Notes: a model not told the origin generated them from the letters alone. DNA of 64,000 bases from Nocardia jejuensis NBRC 103114 (GCF_001613145.1 NZ_BDBU01000021.1:1-64000); one strand, 5' to 3'. Counted from the stretch's first letter, positions 1 through 9,332 are shown. Program-made: numbers and translations.

Positions 1-1
1 C

Positions 2-334
2 GGCGAGGCACAGCGCGCGGCGCTGGCCCGGGCGCTGGTGGCCGAGCCGACCCTGCTGCTGCTGGACGAGCCGTTCGGCGCGCTGGACGCACTGACCCGC
101 ATGACGATGCACGAGCTGCTGCTCGGGCTGCACGAGCAGCGCGCCTTCGGAGTGCTGCTGGTGACGCACGACGTGCTCGAGGCGATCACCCTCGCGGATC
201 GCGTGCTCGTGCTGGACGAGGGGCGCATCGCGGCCGACGTGCCCATCGAGCTGCCGCGACCGCGCGCCGCGGGCTCGCCGGAGGTCGCGGGCTACGCCGC
301 CCAACTGCTCGCGCTGCTCGGCGTCACCCACTGA
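2..334 (+). CDS. ABC transporter ATP-binding protein (SsuB/TauB-like), C-terminal part
   Basis: Only the last 110 residues are present; the gene starts before the window. It opens in the ABC signature region ([12 protein letters not shown]), followed by Walker B ([12 protein letters not shown]), the D-loop and the switch histidine ([10 protein letters not shown]). This is the cytoplasmic ATPase of an importer. The FGALDALTR and THDVLEA spellings are usual in the nitrate/sulfonate/taurine group. The next gene encodes a matching substrate-binding lipoprotein, which supports uptake of an organosulfur or related small anion. The substrate itself cannot be read from the sequence. A permease gene is presumably upstream, outside the window. 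Confidence 0.9.
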   Translation, partial: GEAQRAALARALVAEPTLLLLDEPFGALDALTRMTMHELLLGLHEQRAFGVLLVTHDVLEAITLADRVLVLDEGRIAADVPIELPRPRAAGSPEVAGYAAQLLALLGVTH

Positions 335-344
335 GCGTTCCGAC

Positions 345-422
345 CCCCGCAACACCCACCCCATCGCCCCACACGTCCATGGTCCACACACCGCGCACGG
401 TCCACACCACGCACGGTCCACC
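345..422 (+). repeat. short direct repeats in the transporter spacer
   Basis: The spacer between the ATPase and the binding protein repeats the word GGTCCAC three times, twice inside the longer block CGCACGGTCCAC. No hairpin or promoter was recognised; it may be simple slippage. Confidence 0.4.
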
Positions 423-475
423 CGGCACACCCGTGCCCGAACACCCGCTCTACCCAACGCATGAAAGTAGTTCCC

Positions 476-1471
476 GTGAAACGCATTCCGAAGTCCCGTC
501 TGGCCGGGCTCGCCCTCGCCGTCGTCGCCGCGCTCTCACTGAGCGCCTGCGGAGACGACGCGTCCAAGGACGCCGCGCCGTCGGGGCCGGTCGACCTCAG
601 CACCGTCACGCTGAAAGTCGGTGACCAGAAGGCTATTTCGATCGAGGTGCTGCTCAAGGCGTCGGGACAGCTGGAGAACCTGCCGTACAAGATCGAATTC
701 TCCACCTTCACCGCGGGCCTGCCGCTGGTCGAGGCGGCCAGCGCGGGCGGCATCGATCTCGCCCAGACCGGTAATACCCCGGTCATTTTCGGCGCGGCCG
801 CGAATGCCGATGTGAAGATCGTCGGCGCGCTGTCGGCGACCGGCAAGGGCGATGCGATCCTCGTCGGCAAGGACTCCTCGGTCACCTCCGTCGCCGCGTT
901 GAAGGGCAAGAAGGTCGCCGTCTACAAGGGCAGCTCGGCCAATGCCAATCTGCTGCTGCAGCTGAAGAAGGCCGGTCTCTCGCTCAGCGACGTCGAGCCG
1001 GTCTACCTCTCGCCCGGTGACGGTTACACCGCGCTGACTCGCGGCGATGTCGAGGCCTGGGCCACCTGGGATCCGTACACCGCCATCGCCGAGAAGGAGA
1101 TCGGCGCGAAGTCGATCGCCTCCGCCGATCAGGCCGCCAACGGCTACAACTTCTGGGTCGCGGGCAACAAAGCCGTCGGGGACGCGGGCAAGTCCGCCGC
1201 CATCGCCGATTTCTTCCAACGCTACGCCGCCGCCACCAAGTGGTCCTCGGACAATCTCGAGGTCTGGTCCACCAAGTACGCCGAACTGACCCAGATCAGC
1301 GTGGACGCCTCGCGGACCACCTGGACCCGATCGATCAAGTCGCCGATCAAGCTCACCGACGAGGTCATCGCCTCCGAGCAGGAGATCGCCGACGCGTTCA
1401 CCGCGGCCAAGGCGCTCCCGGGCAAGGTCGACTTCAAGTCCTTCGTGGACGATCGCTTCGACAAGGCCTGA
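476..1471 (+). CDS. ABC transporter substrate-binding lipoprotein (SsuA/TauA/NMT1-like)
   Basis: A predicted lipoprotein of 331 residues. The N-terminus has basic residues, a hydrophobic stretch and the lipobox LSAC, so the mature protein should be anchored by a lipidated cysteine outside the membrane. The body has the periplasmic-binding fold of the sulfonate/taurine family: GGIDLAQTGNTPVIFG near the first lobe and KGKKVAVYKGSSANANLLL at the second. It would deliver its ligand to the transporter whose ATPase lies just upstream. The GTG at 476 is preferred because GAAAG lies 8 bases ahead; an in-frame ATG at 461 has no ribosome binding site. The ligand is unknown; sulfonate is an inference from the family. 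Confidence 0.88.
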   Translation: MKRIPKSRLAGLALAVVAALSLSACGDDASKDAAPSGPVDLSTVTLKVGDQKAISIEVLLKASGQLENLPYKIEFSTFTAGLPLVEAASAGGIDLAQTGNTPVIFGAAANADVKIVGALSATGKGDAILVGKDSSVTSVAALKGKKVAVYKGSSANANLLLQLKKAGLSLSDVEPVYLSPGDGYTALTRGDVEAWATWDPYTAIAEKEIGAKSIASADQAANGYNFWVAGNKAVGDAGKSAAIADFFQRYAAATKWSSDNLEVWSTKYAELTQISVDASRTTWTRSIKSPIKLTDEVIASEQEIADAFTAAKALPGKVDFKSFVDDRFDKA

Positions 1472-1584
1472 CGACTACCGACGCGGCGCTCCCGATCATC
1501 GGGGGCGCCGTCGCCGTGTCCGGACTCCGGGCTCCGGACTCCGAGGTGAATCGCCCTGTCCCCGCACGTCCGGTCCTGCAACGC

Positions 1585-1620
1585 ATTCGGCCCGCCCCCA
1601 ACGAACGGGGCGGGCCGAAT
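1585..1620. terminator. intrinsic terminator-like hairpin between convergent genes
   Basis: A perfect 14-bp inverted repeat (ATTCGGCCCGCCCC and its complement) with an 8-base loop. It sits between the binding-protein gene and the convergent gene ending at 1680, so it may serve both strands. Confidence 0.75.
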
Positions 1621-1666
1621 GACGCTGTGTGAGACCTGGATCAGACGCTGTGTGAGACCCGGATCT
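1621..1666. repeat. two tandem copies of a 23-bp unit
   Basis: Two adjacent 23-bp copies, 1621-1643 and 1644-1666, differ at two positions and share the block GACGCTGTGTGAGACC. They lie 14 bp beyond the stop codon of the leftward gene ending at 1680. No coding role is seen. Confidence 0.75.
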
Positions 1667-1679
1667 CGTGGAACCTAGA

Positions 1680-2360
1680 TCAGTTGGCCCACTTGGTGGT
1701 GCCGTCCGGCGCCTGCATGACCTGCACGAGCTCGATGCCCGCGGCGAGCAGCGCCGGGCCACCGACACCGATGGTGCCGAGGATGCCGCCGATGCCGGCG
1801 CCCGCCACCAAGCCGGGGATGCAACCGGCGACGACGGTCACGAGGCAGCCGATGGCCGCGCCCGCCGCCATGCCGACGAAGCTACCGATCGCGGTGGCCA
1901 TGCCGAACTGGCTGGAGAAGTTGTTCATCGCCTTCTGGTTCTCCGTCGGAGAGGCGATCGGCTTCACGGCGACCGGCTGCGCCACGACCTGAGCCGCGGG
2001 CTTCTCGGGCGTCAGTTCGAGAACCTTGCCGTCGTCCTTGAGCTCCGGCTTCACCGGAACCTCGACACCCGCGAGGGTGAAGGACAGCGGGAACTGGATG
2101 ACCGTGGCACCCGCGATGTCCTTGACATTGACCAGGGTGGTCTTCGGGTCCTCCGGGGTGGCGCCCTCTTGCTCGGTGAGCTCGAAGGAACCGTTGCGCA
2201 CCGTGGAAACGACGGTCTTGCCGTCGACCAGCTTGGTGGAGTAGTTGATCCCCGCGGGCTGGGCGGGAGCGGGGTCGGCATCGGCGTGGGCAGAAGTCAT
2301 CCCAATGGTCAACGCGCCGATGACCATGGCAGCCGCCGCAGTGGTGCTGCGAAACTTCAT
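1680..2360 (-). CDS. secreted protein of unknown function
   Basis: A 226-residue protein with a signal peptide (MKFRSTTAAAAMVIGALTIG, cleavage probably after AHA). The mature part has a beta-rich region, then a proline/valine linker, then about 75 Gly/Ala-rich hydrophobic residues containing GMAAGAAIG and GAGIGGILGTIGVG. Proteins of this layout occur in nocardiae and rhodococci, but no function is known to me. The hydrophobic glycine-zipper-like tail could insert in or associate with a membrane, which is an inference. An in-frame ATG five codons upstream (2375) is possible; GGAA lies ahead of the chosen start. It converges on the transporter operon. Confidence 0.7.
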   Translation of the reverse strand: MKFRSTTAAAAMVIGALTIGMTSAHADADPAPAQPAGINYSTKLVDGKTVVSTVRNGSFELTEQEGATPEDPKTTLVNVKDIAGATVIQFPLSFTLAGVEVPVKPELKDDGKVLELTPEKPAAQVVAQPVAVKPIASPTENQKAMNNFSSQFGMATAIGSFVGMAAGAAIGCLVTVVAGCIPGLVAGAGIGGILGTIGVGGPALLAAGIELVQVMQAPDGTTKWAN

Positions 2361-2653
2361 TCGGTTTTTTTCCATTCCGTCATCAGGTAAATCCGCTGTG
2401 CTCTGTCCCCGACACGCGAGGCCCGGCTTCCCTCGGGCCTGCCACGCGCGTACGGTTCGCCCCCGAGCATGTGGGGACATGCACAGCTGTCGGACAGCGT
2501 GAGCCTAATCGATCACATGTCGTAATGCGAGATTCCTTTCACACTGGAGCGCATCGTGTTTCGTGATCATGTACGCACCCATTCCAAGTAAGCCTGCCCT
2601 TTGTTTCCTGCGTGATTTGCCGGGATTTACGGTGTGAGGAACACTGGACACTT

Positions 2654-2673
2654 AAGTTACCGGCGAGTAACTT
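2654..2673. promoter_or_regulatory. TTAC-N6-GTAA operator before etfD
   Basis: The 20-bp inverted repeat AAGTTACCGGCGAGTAACTT has perfect 7-bp arms and a 6-bp spacer and ends 82 bp before the etfD start. Three closely similar sites lie at 26334, 37573 and 42569, each in front of a beta-oxidation or TetR gene. The size and symmetry fit a TetR-family dimer. Confidence 0.75.
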
Positions 2674-2755
2674 ACTGTCCGTTAGGATACGAGAACCCGG
2701 GACAGGACCAGGCTGCCCCGCACCAGCTCGTAGAACCCGTAAGAGAGGTCGCGAC

Positions 2756-5700
2756 ATGAATGCCCTGACAGTGACACTGGGCACGATTGGGGCGGTGTTC
2801 ACAGTCTTCTGTTGGGCATCGTTCATCGGAGGCGTGCGCGGCATCGTACGCACCGTCATGGTGGGCCAGTCCGCGCCCGATCGGTGGCGTCCGTTCTTCC
2901 CCCGCTTCAAGACGATGCTCGTGGAATTCCTCGCGCACACGCGCATGAACAAATTCCGCACGGTCGGCTGGGCGCACTGGCTGGTCATGATCGGCTTCCT
3001 CGCCGGGTTCATCCTGTGGTTCGAGGCATACGGCCAAATTTTCAACCCCGAATTCCACTGGCCCATCATCGGCTCGTGGGGCATCTACCACCTCGTGGAC
3101 GAGCTCCTGGGCATCGGAACGGTCATCGGCATCGTGGTGCTGATCGTCATCCGCCAGTTGAACCACCCGCGGGTTCCCGAGCGACTGTCCCGCTTCAGCG
3201 GTTCGAAGTTCGCCCCCGCCTACGTGATCGAAGCGATCGTCCTGGTCGAGGGCCTGGGCATGGTCTTCGTGAAGGCCGGCAAGATCGCCACGTACGGCGA
3301 ATCGCACACCTGGAGCGACTTCTTCACCGAGCAGGTCGCCAAGCTGCTGCCCGAGTCGATCGCCATGGTGTCGATCTTCGCGTTCATCAAGCTCTGCTCG
3401 GGTGCGCTGTTCCTGCTGCTGGTCGGCCGCAATGTCACCTGGGGTGTCGCGTGGCACCGCTTCGCGGCGTTCCCCAACATCTACTTCAAGCGCGAGCAGG
3501 ACGGCGGCGTCGCCCTCGGCGCGGCCAAGCCCATGATGTCGCAGGGCAAGCCGATCGAGATGGAGACCGCGGATCCCGACAACGACACCTTCGGCGTCGG
3601 CAAGTTCGAGGATCTGTCCTGGAAGGGCATTCTCGACGTCACCACCTGCACCGAGTGCGGTCGCTGCCAATCCCAGTGCCCCGCATGGAATACCGGCAAG
3701 CCGCTCTCGCCCAAGCTGCTGATCATGTCGCTGCGTGACCACGGTTACGCGAAGGCCCCCTACCTGCTGGCCGGTGGCCGCAAGGACATGGGCGGCGACG
3801 AGATCGGGCTCGTGGACGCCGAGGGCAAGCCGAACGAGGCCGCGCTGAGCAAGATCTCGGCGCAGGCGCGTGCGGAGGCGGAGCGTCCGCTCGTGGGCGG
3901 CGAGGACGTGCACGGCATCATCGATCCCGAGGTGCTGTGGTCCTGCACTACCTGTGGCGCGTGCGTGGAGCAGTGCCCGGTCGATATCGAACACGTCGAC
4001 CACATCATCGACATGCGCCGCTACCAGGTGCTCATCGAGTCGGAGTTCCCCTCCGAGCTCGCGGGTCTGTTCAAGAACCTGGAGAACAAGGGCAACCCGT
4101 GGGGCCAGAACTCCAAGGACCGCCTGAACTGGATCTCCGAGGTCGAGTTCGACGTCCCCGTCTACGGCAAGGATGCGGACAGCTTCGACGGCTACGAGTA
4201 CCTGTTCTGGGTCGGCTGCGCCGGCGCCTACGAGGACCGCGCCAAGAAGACCACCAAGGCCGTCGCGGAACTGCTCGCGACCGCGGGCGTGAAGTTCATG
4301 GTCCTGGGCCAGGACGAAACCTGCACCGGCGACTCGGCGCGCCGCGCGGGTAACGAGTTCCTGTTCCAGCAGCTCGCGATGCAGAACATCGAAACCTTGA
4401 ACGCGGTGTTCGAGGGCGTGGAGCAGTCCAAGAAGAAGATCGTCGTCACCTGTGCGCACTGCTTCAACGCGCTGAACAACGAGTACCCGCAGGTCGGCGG
4501 CACCTACGAGGTCGTGCACCACACCCAGCTGCTGAACCGGCTGGTGCGGGCCAAGTCGCTGGTGCCGGTGTCGCCGGTCGCGAAGAACGTCACCTACCAC
4601 GACCCCTGCTACCTGGGCCGGCACAACAAGATCTACAACGCGCCGCGTGAGCTGATGGAGGCCTCGGGCTCGACCCTGGTCGAAATGCCGCGCCACGGGG
4701 AACGCTCGATGTGCTGTGGCGCCGGTGGCGCGCGCATGTGGATGGAAGAACAACTCGGCAAGCGCATCAACGTCGACCGGGTCGACGAGGCCCTGGACAC
4801 GCTCGGTGGCGGGAACGAGCCGTCGCTGATCGCGACCGGTTGCCCGTTCTGCCGGGTCATGCTCACCGACGGTGTCACCGCCCGCAAGGACAGTGGCGAG
4901 GTCGGTCAGGGCGTCGAGGTCGTGGACGTGGCGCAGCTGATGCTGGACTCGATCACCCGCGTCGAGGCCGCGCAGCTGAGCGAGAACCTGAAGGTGATTC
5001 AGGAACCCAAGATCCAAGAGCCCGAACCGGTCTCGGAGCCCGAACCGGTCGAGGCCGCGAAGGCCGAGGCTCCGGCGGAGGCGAAAGCCGCTCCCTCCGG
5101 TGGCGGTCTGGGCATGAAGGGTGGCCTCAAGGCCCCCGGCGGCAAGGGTCTGGGCATGAAGGGCGGGCTGAAGGCGCCCGGCGCGAAGGCGACTCCGGCT
5201 GCCGAAACCGCGCCCGCGGCAGAGGCTTCCGAGGCCGACTCGGCTCCCGCGGCTCCGGCCAAGGGCCTTGCCATGAAGGGCCCGGCCAAGGCTCCCGGCG
5301 GTAAGGGTCTCGCCATGAAGGGCGGGCTGAAGGCGCCCGGCGCGAAGGCGGCTCCGGCGGACGCTGCCCCGGCCGAGACCACTGCCACGGAATCGGCTCC
5401 GGCGCAGGCCGCTTCGACCGAAGCCAAGCCCGCCGTCGCCGCCAAGGGCCTGGCCATGAAGTCCGGACTCAAGCGGCCCGGACCCAAGGCCCCCGGCACC
5501 GCGGCTCCGGCAGCTGCCACGGAATCGGCTCCGGCAGCGGAAGCCGCTCCGGCGCAAGCCGCTCCGGCTCCCGCCGCGGAGGCCAAGCCGACTGTCGCGG
5601 CCAAGGGTCTGGCCATGAAGTCAGGGCTCAAGCGGCCCGGACCGAAGGCTCCCGGCACCGCGGCGTCGACGGCTCCGGCCGCCGAAACTCCCGCAGCCGA

Positions 5701-6169
5701 GGCACCCGCTGCCCCGGCGGAGGCCGCTGCCACGGACACCACGGCGACGGAAGCCCCTGCGGCCGAGGCCACTTCGGCTCCCGCCGCCGAGGCCAAGCCG
5801 ACCATCGCGACCAAGGGCCTGGCCATGAAGTCCGGGCTCAAGCGGCCCGGACCCAAGGCCTCCGGCGCCTCGGCTCCGGCAGCTGCGGCGCCCGCGACCG
5901 AGGCACCCGCTGCCGAATCCGCCGCTGCCCCGGCCGAATCCGCTCCGGCGGATCCTGAGACCGAGGTGGATCAGGAGGCTCCGGCCGCTGAGGCTCCGGC
6001 CACCGAGGCTCCGGCCGCTGAGGCTCCGGCCACTGAGGCTCCGGCCAGCGAGCCCGCTCCGGCCGAGCCCACCTCGAACGGTGGGAACGGCGCGGCCAAC
6101 CCGCCGGCCGCCAAGCCGGGCGGACTGGGCTTCAAGGGTGGAATGAAGGCCCCGGGCCGAAAGAGCTGA
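2756..6169 (+). CDS. etfD: membrane Fe-S oxidoreductase EtfD-like (Rv0338c homologue) with long repetitive tail
   Basis: A 1137-residue membrane protein. Residues 1 to about 250 contain several transmembrane helices. Two ferredoxin-type 4Fe-4S motifs follow: CTECGRCQSQCP near residue 298 and CTTCGACVEQCP near 396. Then come two cysteine-rich CCG-type domains; the first is variant (CTGD), the second has CCGAGG. In mycobacteria this protein passes electrons from electron-transfer flavoprotein, reduced by acyl-CoA dehydrogenases, to the respiratory chain. From about residue 745 a tail of some 390 Ala/Pro/Glu-rich residues carries eight copies of a GLxMKxGLKxPGxK module, making the protein much longer than the roughly 880 residues of the M. 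tuberculosis form. The start has AGAGAGG 8 bases ahead. It shares its operator with fadE5, fadA2 and fabG4. Confidence 0.9.
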   Translation: MNALTVTLGTIGAVFTVFCWASFIGGVRGIVRTVMVGQSAPDRWRPFFPRFKTMLVEFLAHTRMNKFRTVGWAHWLVMIGFLAGFILWFEAYGQIFNPEFHWPIIGSWGIYHLVDELLGIGTVIGIVVLIVIRQLNHPRVPERLSRFSGSKFAPAYVIEAIVLVEGLGMVFVKAGKIATYGESHTWSDFFTEQVAKLLPESIAMVSIFAFIKLCSGALFLLLVGRNVTWGVAWHRFAAFPNIYFKREQDGGVALGAAKPMMSQGKPIEMETADPDNDTFGVGKFEDLSWKGILDVTTCTECGRCQSQCPAWNTGKPLSPKLLIMSLRDHGYAKAPYLLAGGRKDMGGDEIGLVDAEGKPNEAALSKISAQARAEAERPLVGGEDVHGIIDPEVLWSCTTCGACVEQCPVDIEHVDHIIDMRRYQVLIESEFPSELAGLFKNLENKGNPWGQNSKDRLNWISEVEFDVPVYGKDADSFDGYEYLFWVGCAGAYEDRAKKTTKAVAELLATAGVKFMVLGQDETCTGDSARRAGNEFLFQQLAMQNIETLNAVFEGVEQSKKKIVVTCAHCFNALNNEYPQVGGTYEVVHHTQLLNRLVRAKSLVPVSPVAKNVTYHDPCYLGRHNKIYNAPRELMEASGSTLVEMPRHGERSMCCGAGGARMWMEEQLGKRINVDRVDEALDTLGGGNEPSLIATGCPFCRVMLTDGVTARKDSGEVGQGVEVVDVAQLMLDSITRVEAAQLSENLKVIQEPKIQEPEPVSEPEPVEAAKAEAPAEAKAAPSGGGLGMKGGLKAPGGKGLGMKGGLKAPGAKATPAAETAPAAEASEADSAPAAPAKGLAMKGPAKAPGGKGLAMKGGLKAPGAKAAPADAAPAETTATESAPAQAASTEAKPAVAAKGLAMKSGLKRPGPKAPGTAAPAAATESAPAAEAAPAQAAPAPAAEAKPTVAAKGLAMKSGLKRPGPKAPGTAASTAPAAETPAAEAPAAPAEAAATDTTATEAPAAEATSAPAAEAKPTIATKGLAMKSGLKRPGPKASGASAPAAAAPATEAPAAESAAAPAESAPADPETEVDQEAPAAEAPATEAPAAEAPATEAPASEPAPAEPTSNGGNGAANPPAAKPGGLGFKGGMKAPGRKS
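5107..6166 (+). repeat. eight lysine-rich peptide repeats in the EtfD tail
   Basis: The coding repeat GLAMKSGLKRPGPK and variants begin near 5107, 5149, 5263, 5308, 5449, 5608, 5816 and 6124. They are separated by variable linkers of Ala, Pro, Glu and Thr. The three central copies are identical in protein; the last is GLGFKGGMKAPGRK at the very C-terminus. Confidence 0.85.
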
Positions 6170-6184
6170 CACCCGAACACCATT

Positions 6185-6230
6185 GGCGAGGGCGGCACTA
6201 CCGACCGGTAGTGCCGCCCTCGCCATTTTT
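6185..6230 (+). terminator. intrinsic terminator after etfD
   Basis: An 18-bp perfect stem (6185-6202 with 6207-6224), a GACC loop and a following ATTTTT run, 15 bp after the etfD stop codon. Confidence 0.92.
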
Positions 6231-6828
6231 CGCGACTCGCGCCGAACCGTCGCCCGCAGCAGATTTCCTTCCACCGCTGGTACGGGACACCACACCGCGG
6301 GCCCGATCGACGCGATTCCCCGTGCGCCTCACCGTCCGAACCATCAGCCCTGGTGCCGCCTATGGAGCACGCTCGTCCTCTCCATTCGGCGACCATTCCG
6401 CGCACACCACTATGGTTCGCCGGGCTGGGAACGCCTCCGCGATCCGACCCGTCACCGGACTTTCTCGCCCCCTGGGTATTCCACTTGCCTCCAACTCGGC
6501 GAAACCTCTGGTGAAGGGCTGCGACCGCAGCCCGACCGCGCCCTGACCGACTTCGCCGGGTACGTCCTCCGGGACATCCAGTGTCCGACTGTCGCCGACC
6601 TCCCAGCCTCCCGGCCTCCAGGCCACCTGCACCCCGCGACCCCATTCGGCCACGATCGCGGGTCGTCCACTCGAGGACGCCGATCTCGCCGCGGCGGAGC
6701 CCGCGTCGGCGTCGCGGCTCCCGCACGCCGCAGCACTTCAGCACGATGAGCCGCTGCCACCTGGGATTTAAGCGGGGTTGGTTAATGCTGAGCAACAATT
6801 TCGGCTCGGGTTCGCCATACTGCAAGGT
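6231..6828. other. 600-bp intergenic stretch without a recognised gene
   Basis: Reading frames exist on both strands, but none shows a recognisable domain or normal actinobacterial codon bias, and none has a convincing start. Only the last 30 bases, with CATACT 7 bases before the cutC start, look like a promoter. A decayed gene is possible. Confidence 0.5.
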
Positions 6829-7590
6829 ATGACGGATGCGCGGGCGGTGCGGGTGGAGATCGGGGTGGAGACGCTCGAGGGGGTGCGAATCGCCAGTGCG
6901 GCCGGGGCAACGCGCGTGGAACTGTGCAGCGGATTGTCGGTGGGCGGGCTGACGCCGGGGGCCGGCCTGGTGGAGGCCGCGGTGCGGGAGTCCGGGGCCA
7001 CCGAGGTGCACGTGCTGATCCGGCCGCGCCCCGGGGACTTCCGTTACGGCGCCGACGAAGTGGGCGTGATGCTGCGCGACGTCGTGCAGGCGCGGGCGCT
7101 GGGGGCGCACGGCGTGGTGGTGGGCGTGCTCGATGAGGAGGGTCAGGTCGATCCGGTCGCGAACGCGGAACTGGTGTCCGCCGCCGAGGGCATCGAGACC
7201 ACCTTTCATCGCGCCTTCGACGTCTGCGCCGACGCGTACGCCGGATTCGACCGGCTGCTGGAACTGGGCTTCACCCGGATGCTCACCTCGGGCCGCCAGG
7301 ATTCGGTGCTCGACGGCGCGTCGCTGATTTCGCGCCTGGTCACCCTCTCCGACAACCGCATCCAGGTGATGGCCTGCGGCGGCCTGCGCGCCGACAATGC
7401 CCGCCGGGTCATCGAACTGACCGGGGTGCGGGACCTGCACGCAGCGGTTCGGATCCCGGTCCCGGGCCTGCCCCAGCCCGACACCGAGGTCGACTTCGCC
7501 GAATTCGGCGTCCCGCACGGCTTCGACCACTTCCAGACCGACGCCGCCGGTGTCGCGGCGCTCTGCGAGGCCGCGCACTCGCCGGTCTGA
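6829..7590 (+). CDS. cutC: CutC family protein
   Basis: A 253-residue TIM-barrel protein covering the whole CutC family. Family hallmarks are VEIGVETLEG at the N-terminus, RVELCSGLSVGGLTP, HVLIRPRPGDFRY, TFHRAFD and RMLTSGRQ. CutC was named for copper homeostasis in E. coli, but its reaction is not established and a direct copper role is disputed. No copper gene is next to it here. The ATG at 6829 is chosen because the family match begins there and CATACT stands 7 bases ahead, suggesting a leaderless message. An upstream in-frame ATG at 6778 would add 17 residues with no family match. Confidence 0.88.
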   Translation: MTDARAVRVEIGVETLEGVRIASAAGATRVELCSGLSVGGLTPGAGLVEAAVRESGATEVHVLIRPRPGDFRYGADEVGVMLRDVVQARALGAHGVVVGVLDEEGQVDPVANAELVSAAEGIETTFHRAFDVCADAYAGFDRLLELGFTRMLTSGRQDSVLDGASLISRLVTLSDNRIQVMACGGLRADNARRVIELTGVRDLHAAVRIPVPGLPQPDTEVDFAEFGVPHGFDHFQTDAAGVAALCEAAHSPV

Positions 7591-7655
7591 CCGGCGCGCG
7601 ACTCGACCTCCCACCGAACGACGCGAACGGCGCGATGCTCGACAGCGGCGTCCGG

Positions 7656-7684
7656 CGGCGGCAGATGTTGCCGCCGTCCGGTTT
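7656..7684 (+). terminator. probable terminator after cutC
   Basis: An 8-bp stem CGGCGGCA/TGCCGCCG with a 5-base loop, followed by TCCGGTTTT. It lies between cutC and the MFS gene. Confidence 0.5.
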
Positions 7685-7738
7685 TCCCGCTCTTACAGCG
7701 GGTACGCCGGGAAAACGTCCTGCTTCGAGGAGGTTGGA

Positions 7739-9259
7739 ATGACGGGGTCATCCGAGCCGGGGTCCAGCACACCGGCGTCCGGCGTTCGCACGCTCGTTCC
7801 GGCCAGAATCGATCGGCTGCCGTGGTCGCCGTTCCACACCCGGCTGGTGATCGCGCTCGGGGTGGCGTGGATTCTCGACGGACTCGAGATCACGGTCGCG
7901 AGCGCGGTCGCGGACACGCTGACCAAACCCGAGACGCTGAACATGTCCTCGACCGCGGTCGGACTGCTGGCGACGGTGTACCTCGCGGGTGAGGTGGTCG
8001 GCGCGCTGGTGTTCGGCAATCTGTCCGACCGGCTCGGGCGGCGCAATCTGTTCATGATCACCCTGGGGGTGTATCTCGTCGGAAGTGCGCTCACCGCGGC
8101 CACTCTCGGCAACGGCGCGGGCTGGGTGGTGTTCCTGTATCTGACCCGGTTCATCGCCGGTATGGGCATCGGCGGTGAGTACGCGGCCATCAATTCCGCC
8201 ATCGACGAACTGATTCCGGCGCGCTATCGGGGACGGGTCGACATAGCGGTCAACGGAACCTATTGGGCGGGCGCGGTACTCGGCACCCTGGGCACCTACA
8301 TCCTGCTCAACCATGTGGAGCTCTCGCTCGGCTGGCGACTGGGCTTCCTGATCGGTCCGGTGCTGGGCGTGGTGATCCTGCTGGTGCGCCGCAATCTCCC
8401 GGAGAGCCCGCGCTGGCAGATCATGCACGGGCGGACCGAGGACGCGGAGGAGTCGATCACCCGGATCGAGCACGAGGTCGAGCATTCCGGCGTGCGGCTG
8501 CCGCCGGTCGACGAGAGCAAGGCCATCGAGGTGACGCCCGCGCACCAGATCGGGTACGCGGCGCTGACCCGAGTGCTGTTCCGCGAGTACCCGTCCCGCG
8601 CCATCCTGGGCGCGTCGCTGATGATCAGCCAGAGTTTTCTCTACAACTCGATCTTCTTCACCTACACGCTGGTGCTCGGCAAGTTCTACGGCGTGCCCTC
8701 GGAATCGACGCCGATCTACCTGATCGCCTTCGCGGTCGGAAACCTGGTCGGCCCCTTCACCATCGGGCATCTCTTCGACACCATCGGCCGCCGAATTATG
8801 CTCGCGACCACCTATATCCTGTCCGGCGTCCTGCTGGCGGGCACCGCGGTGCTGTTCTACGCGGGCGCGCTCAACGCGATCACGCAGACCGCCGCCTGGT
8901 GCGTGATCTTCTTCTTCGCCTCGGCCGGTGCGAGTGCCGCCTACCTGACGGTGAGCGAGATCTTCCCGCTCGAGGTGCGCGCCAAGGCGATCGCCGTGTT
9001 CTTCGCCATCGCACAGTGTTTCGGTGCGCTCGGGCCGGTCATCTACGGCGCGCTGATCGGCGAGGGCGACCACCCCGGCCGCCTGCTGATCGGCTATCTG
9101 CTCGGCGCGCTCGTCATGGTCACGGGCGGTGCGATCGCCTGGTTCCTGGGTGTGGACGCGGAAGGGAAATCGCTCGAGGATGTCGCTCTGCCGCTGTCGG
9201 TGACCGGCCGTCACGGCGGCACCCGTGCGGAGGGGGCGTCCTCTCCGTTCGCGACCTGA
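7739..9259 (+). CDS. MFS transporter, metabolite:H+ symporter type
   Basis: A 506-residue, 12-helix transporter of the major facilitator superfamily. The loop between helices 2 and 3 carries the signature GNLSDRLGRRNLF, and a matching GHLFDTIGRR lies in the second half, where the fold repeats. The sequence FIAGMGIGGEYAAINSAIDE is characteristic of the sugar/organic-acid symporter branch. The substrate cannot be deduced; sugar, aromatic acid or osmolyte are all possible. A strong ribosome binding site, GAGGAGG, lies 5 bases before the ATG, so the longer upstream reading frame is rejected. It is transcribed alone between two hairpins. Confidence 0.88.
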   Translation: MTGSSEPGSSTPASGVRTLVPARIDRLPWSPFHTRLVIALGVAWILDGLEITVASAVADTLTKPETLNMSSTAVGLLATVYLAGEVVGALVFGNLSDRLGRRNLFMITLGVYLVGSALTAATLGNGAGWVVFLYLTRFIAGMGIGGEYAAINSAIDELIPARYRGRVDIAVNGTYWAGAVLGTLGTYILLNHVELSLGWRLGFLIGPVLGVVILLVRRNLPESPRWQIMHGRTEDAEESITRIEHEVEHSGVRLPPVDESKAIEVTPAHQIGYAALTRVLFREYPSRAILGASLMISQSFLYNSIFFTYTLVLGKFYGVPSESTPIYLIAFAVGNLVGPFTIGHLFDTIGRRIMLATTYILSGVLLAGTAVLFYAGALNAITQTAAWCVIFFFASAGASAAYLTVSEIFPLEVRAKAIAVFFAIAQCFGALGPVIYGALIGEGDHPGRLLIGYLLGALVMVTGGAIAWFLGVDAEGKSLEDVALPLSVTGRHGGTRAEGASSPFAT

Positions 9260-9278
9260 CCGGTCCGTCAGGAAAACG

Positions 9279-9315
9279 ACTCGCCGCGTACCGAATTCGG
9301 TAGCGGCGAGTTTTC
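9279..9315 (+). terminator. intrinsic terminator after the MFS gene
   Basis: The inverted repeat ACTCGCCGC/GCGGCGAGT, extended by TACCGA/TCGGTA with one bulged base, is followed by TTTT. Confidence 0.85.
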
Positions 9316-9332
9316 GCAGGTACCGGTGAGTC

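Noticed and set aside
2672-5557. Long leftward reading frame opposite etfD (961 codons)
   Set aside because: It is the mirror of a highly biased GC-rich gene; composition is extreme (Arg, Gly, His, Leu) with no domain.
6360-6760. Short leftward frames in the gap after etfD
   Set aside because: No ribosome binding site, no domain, and mutually overlapping frames with equal claim.
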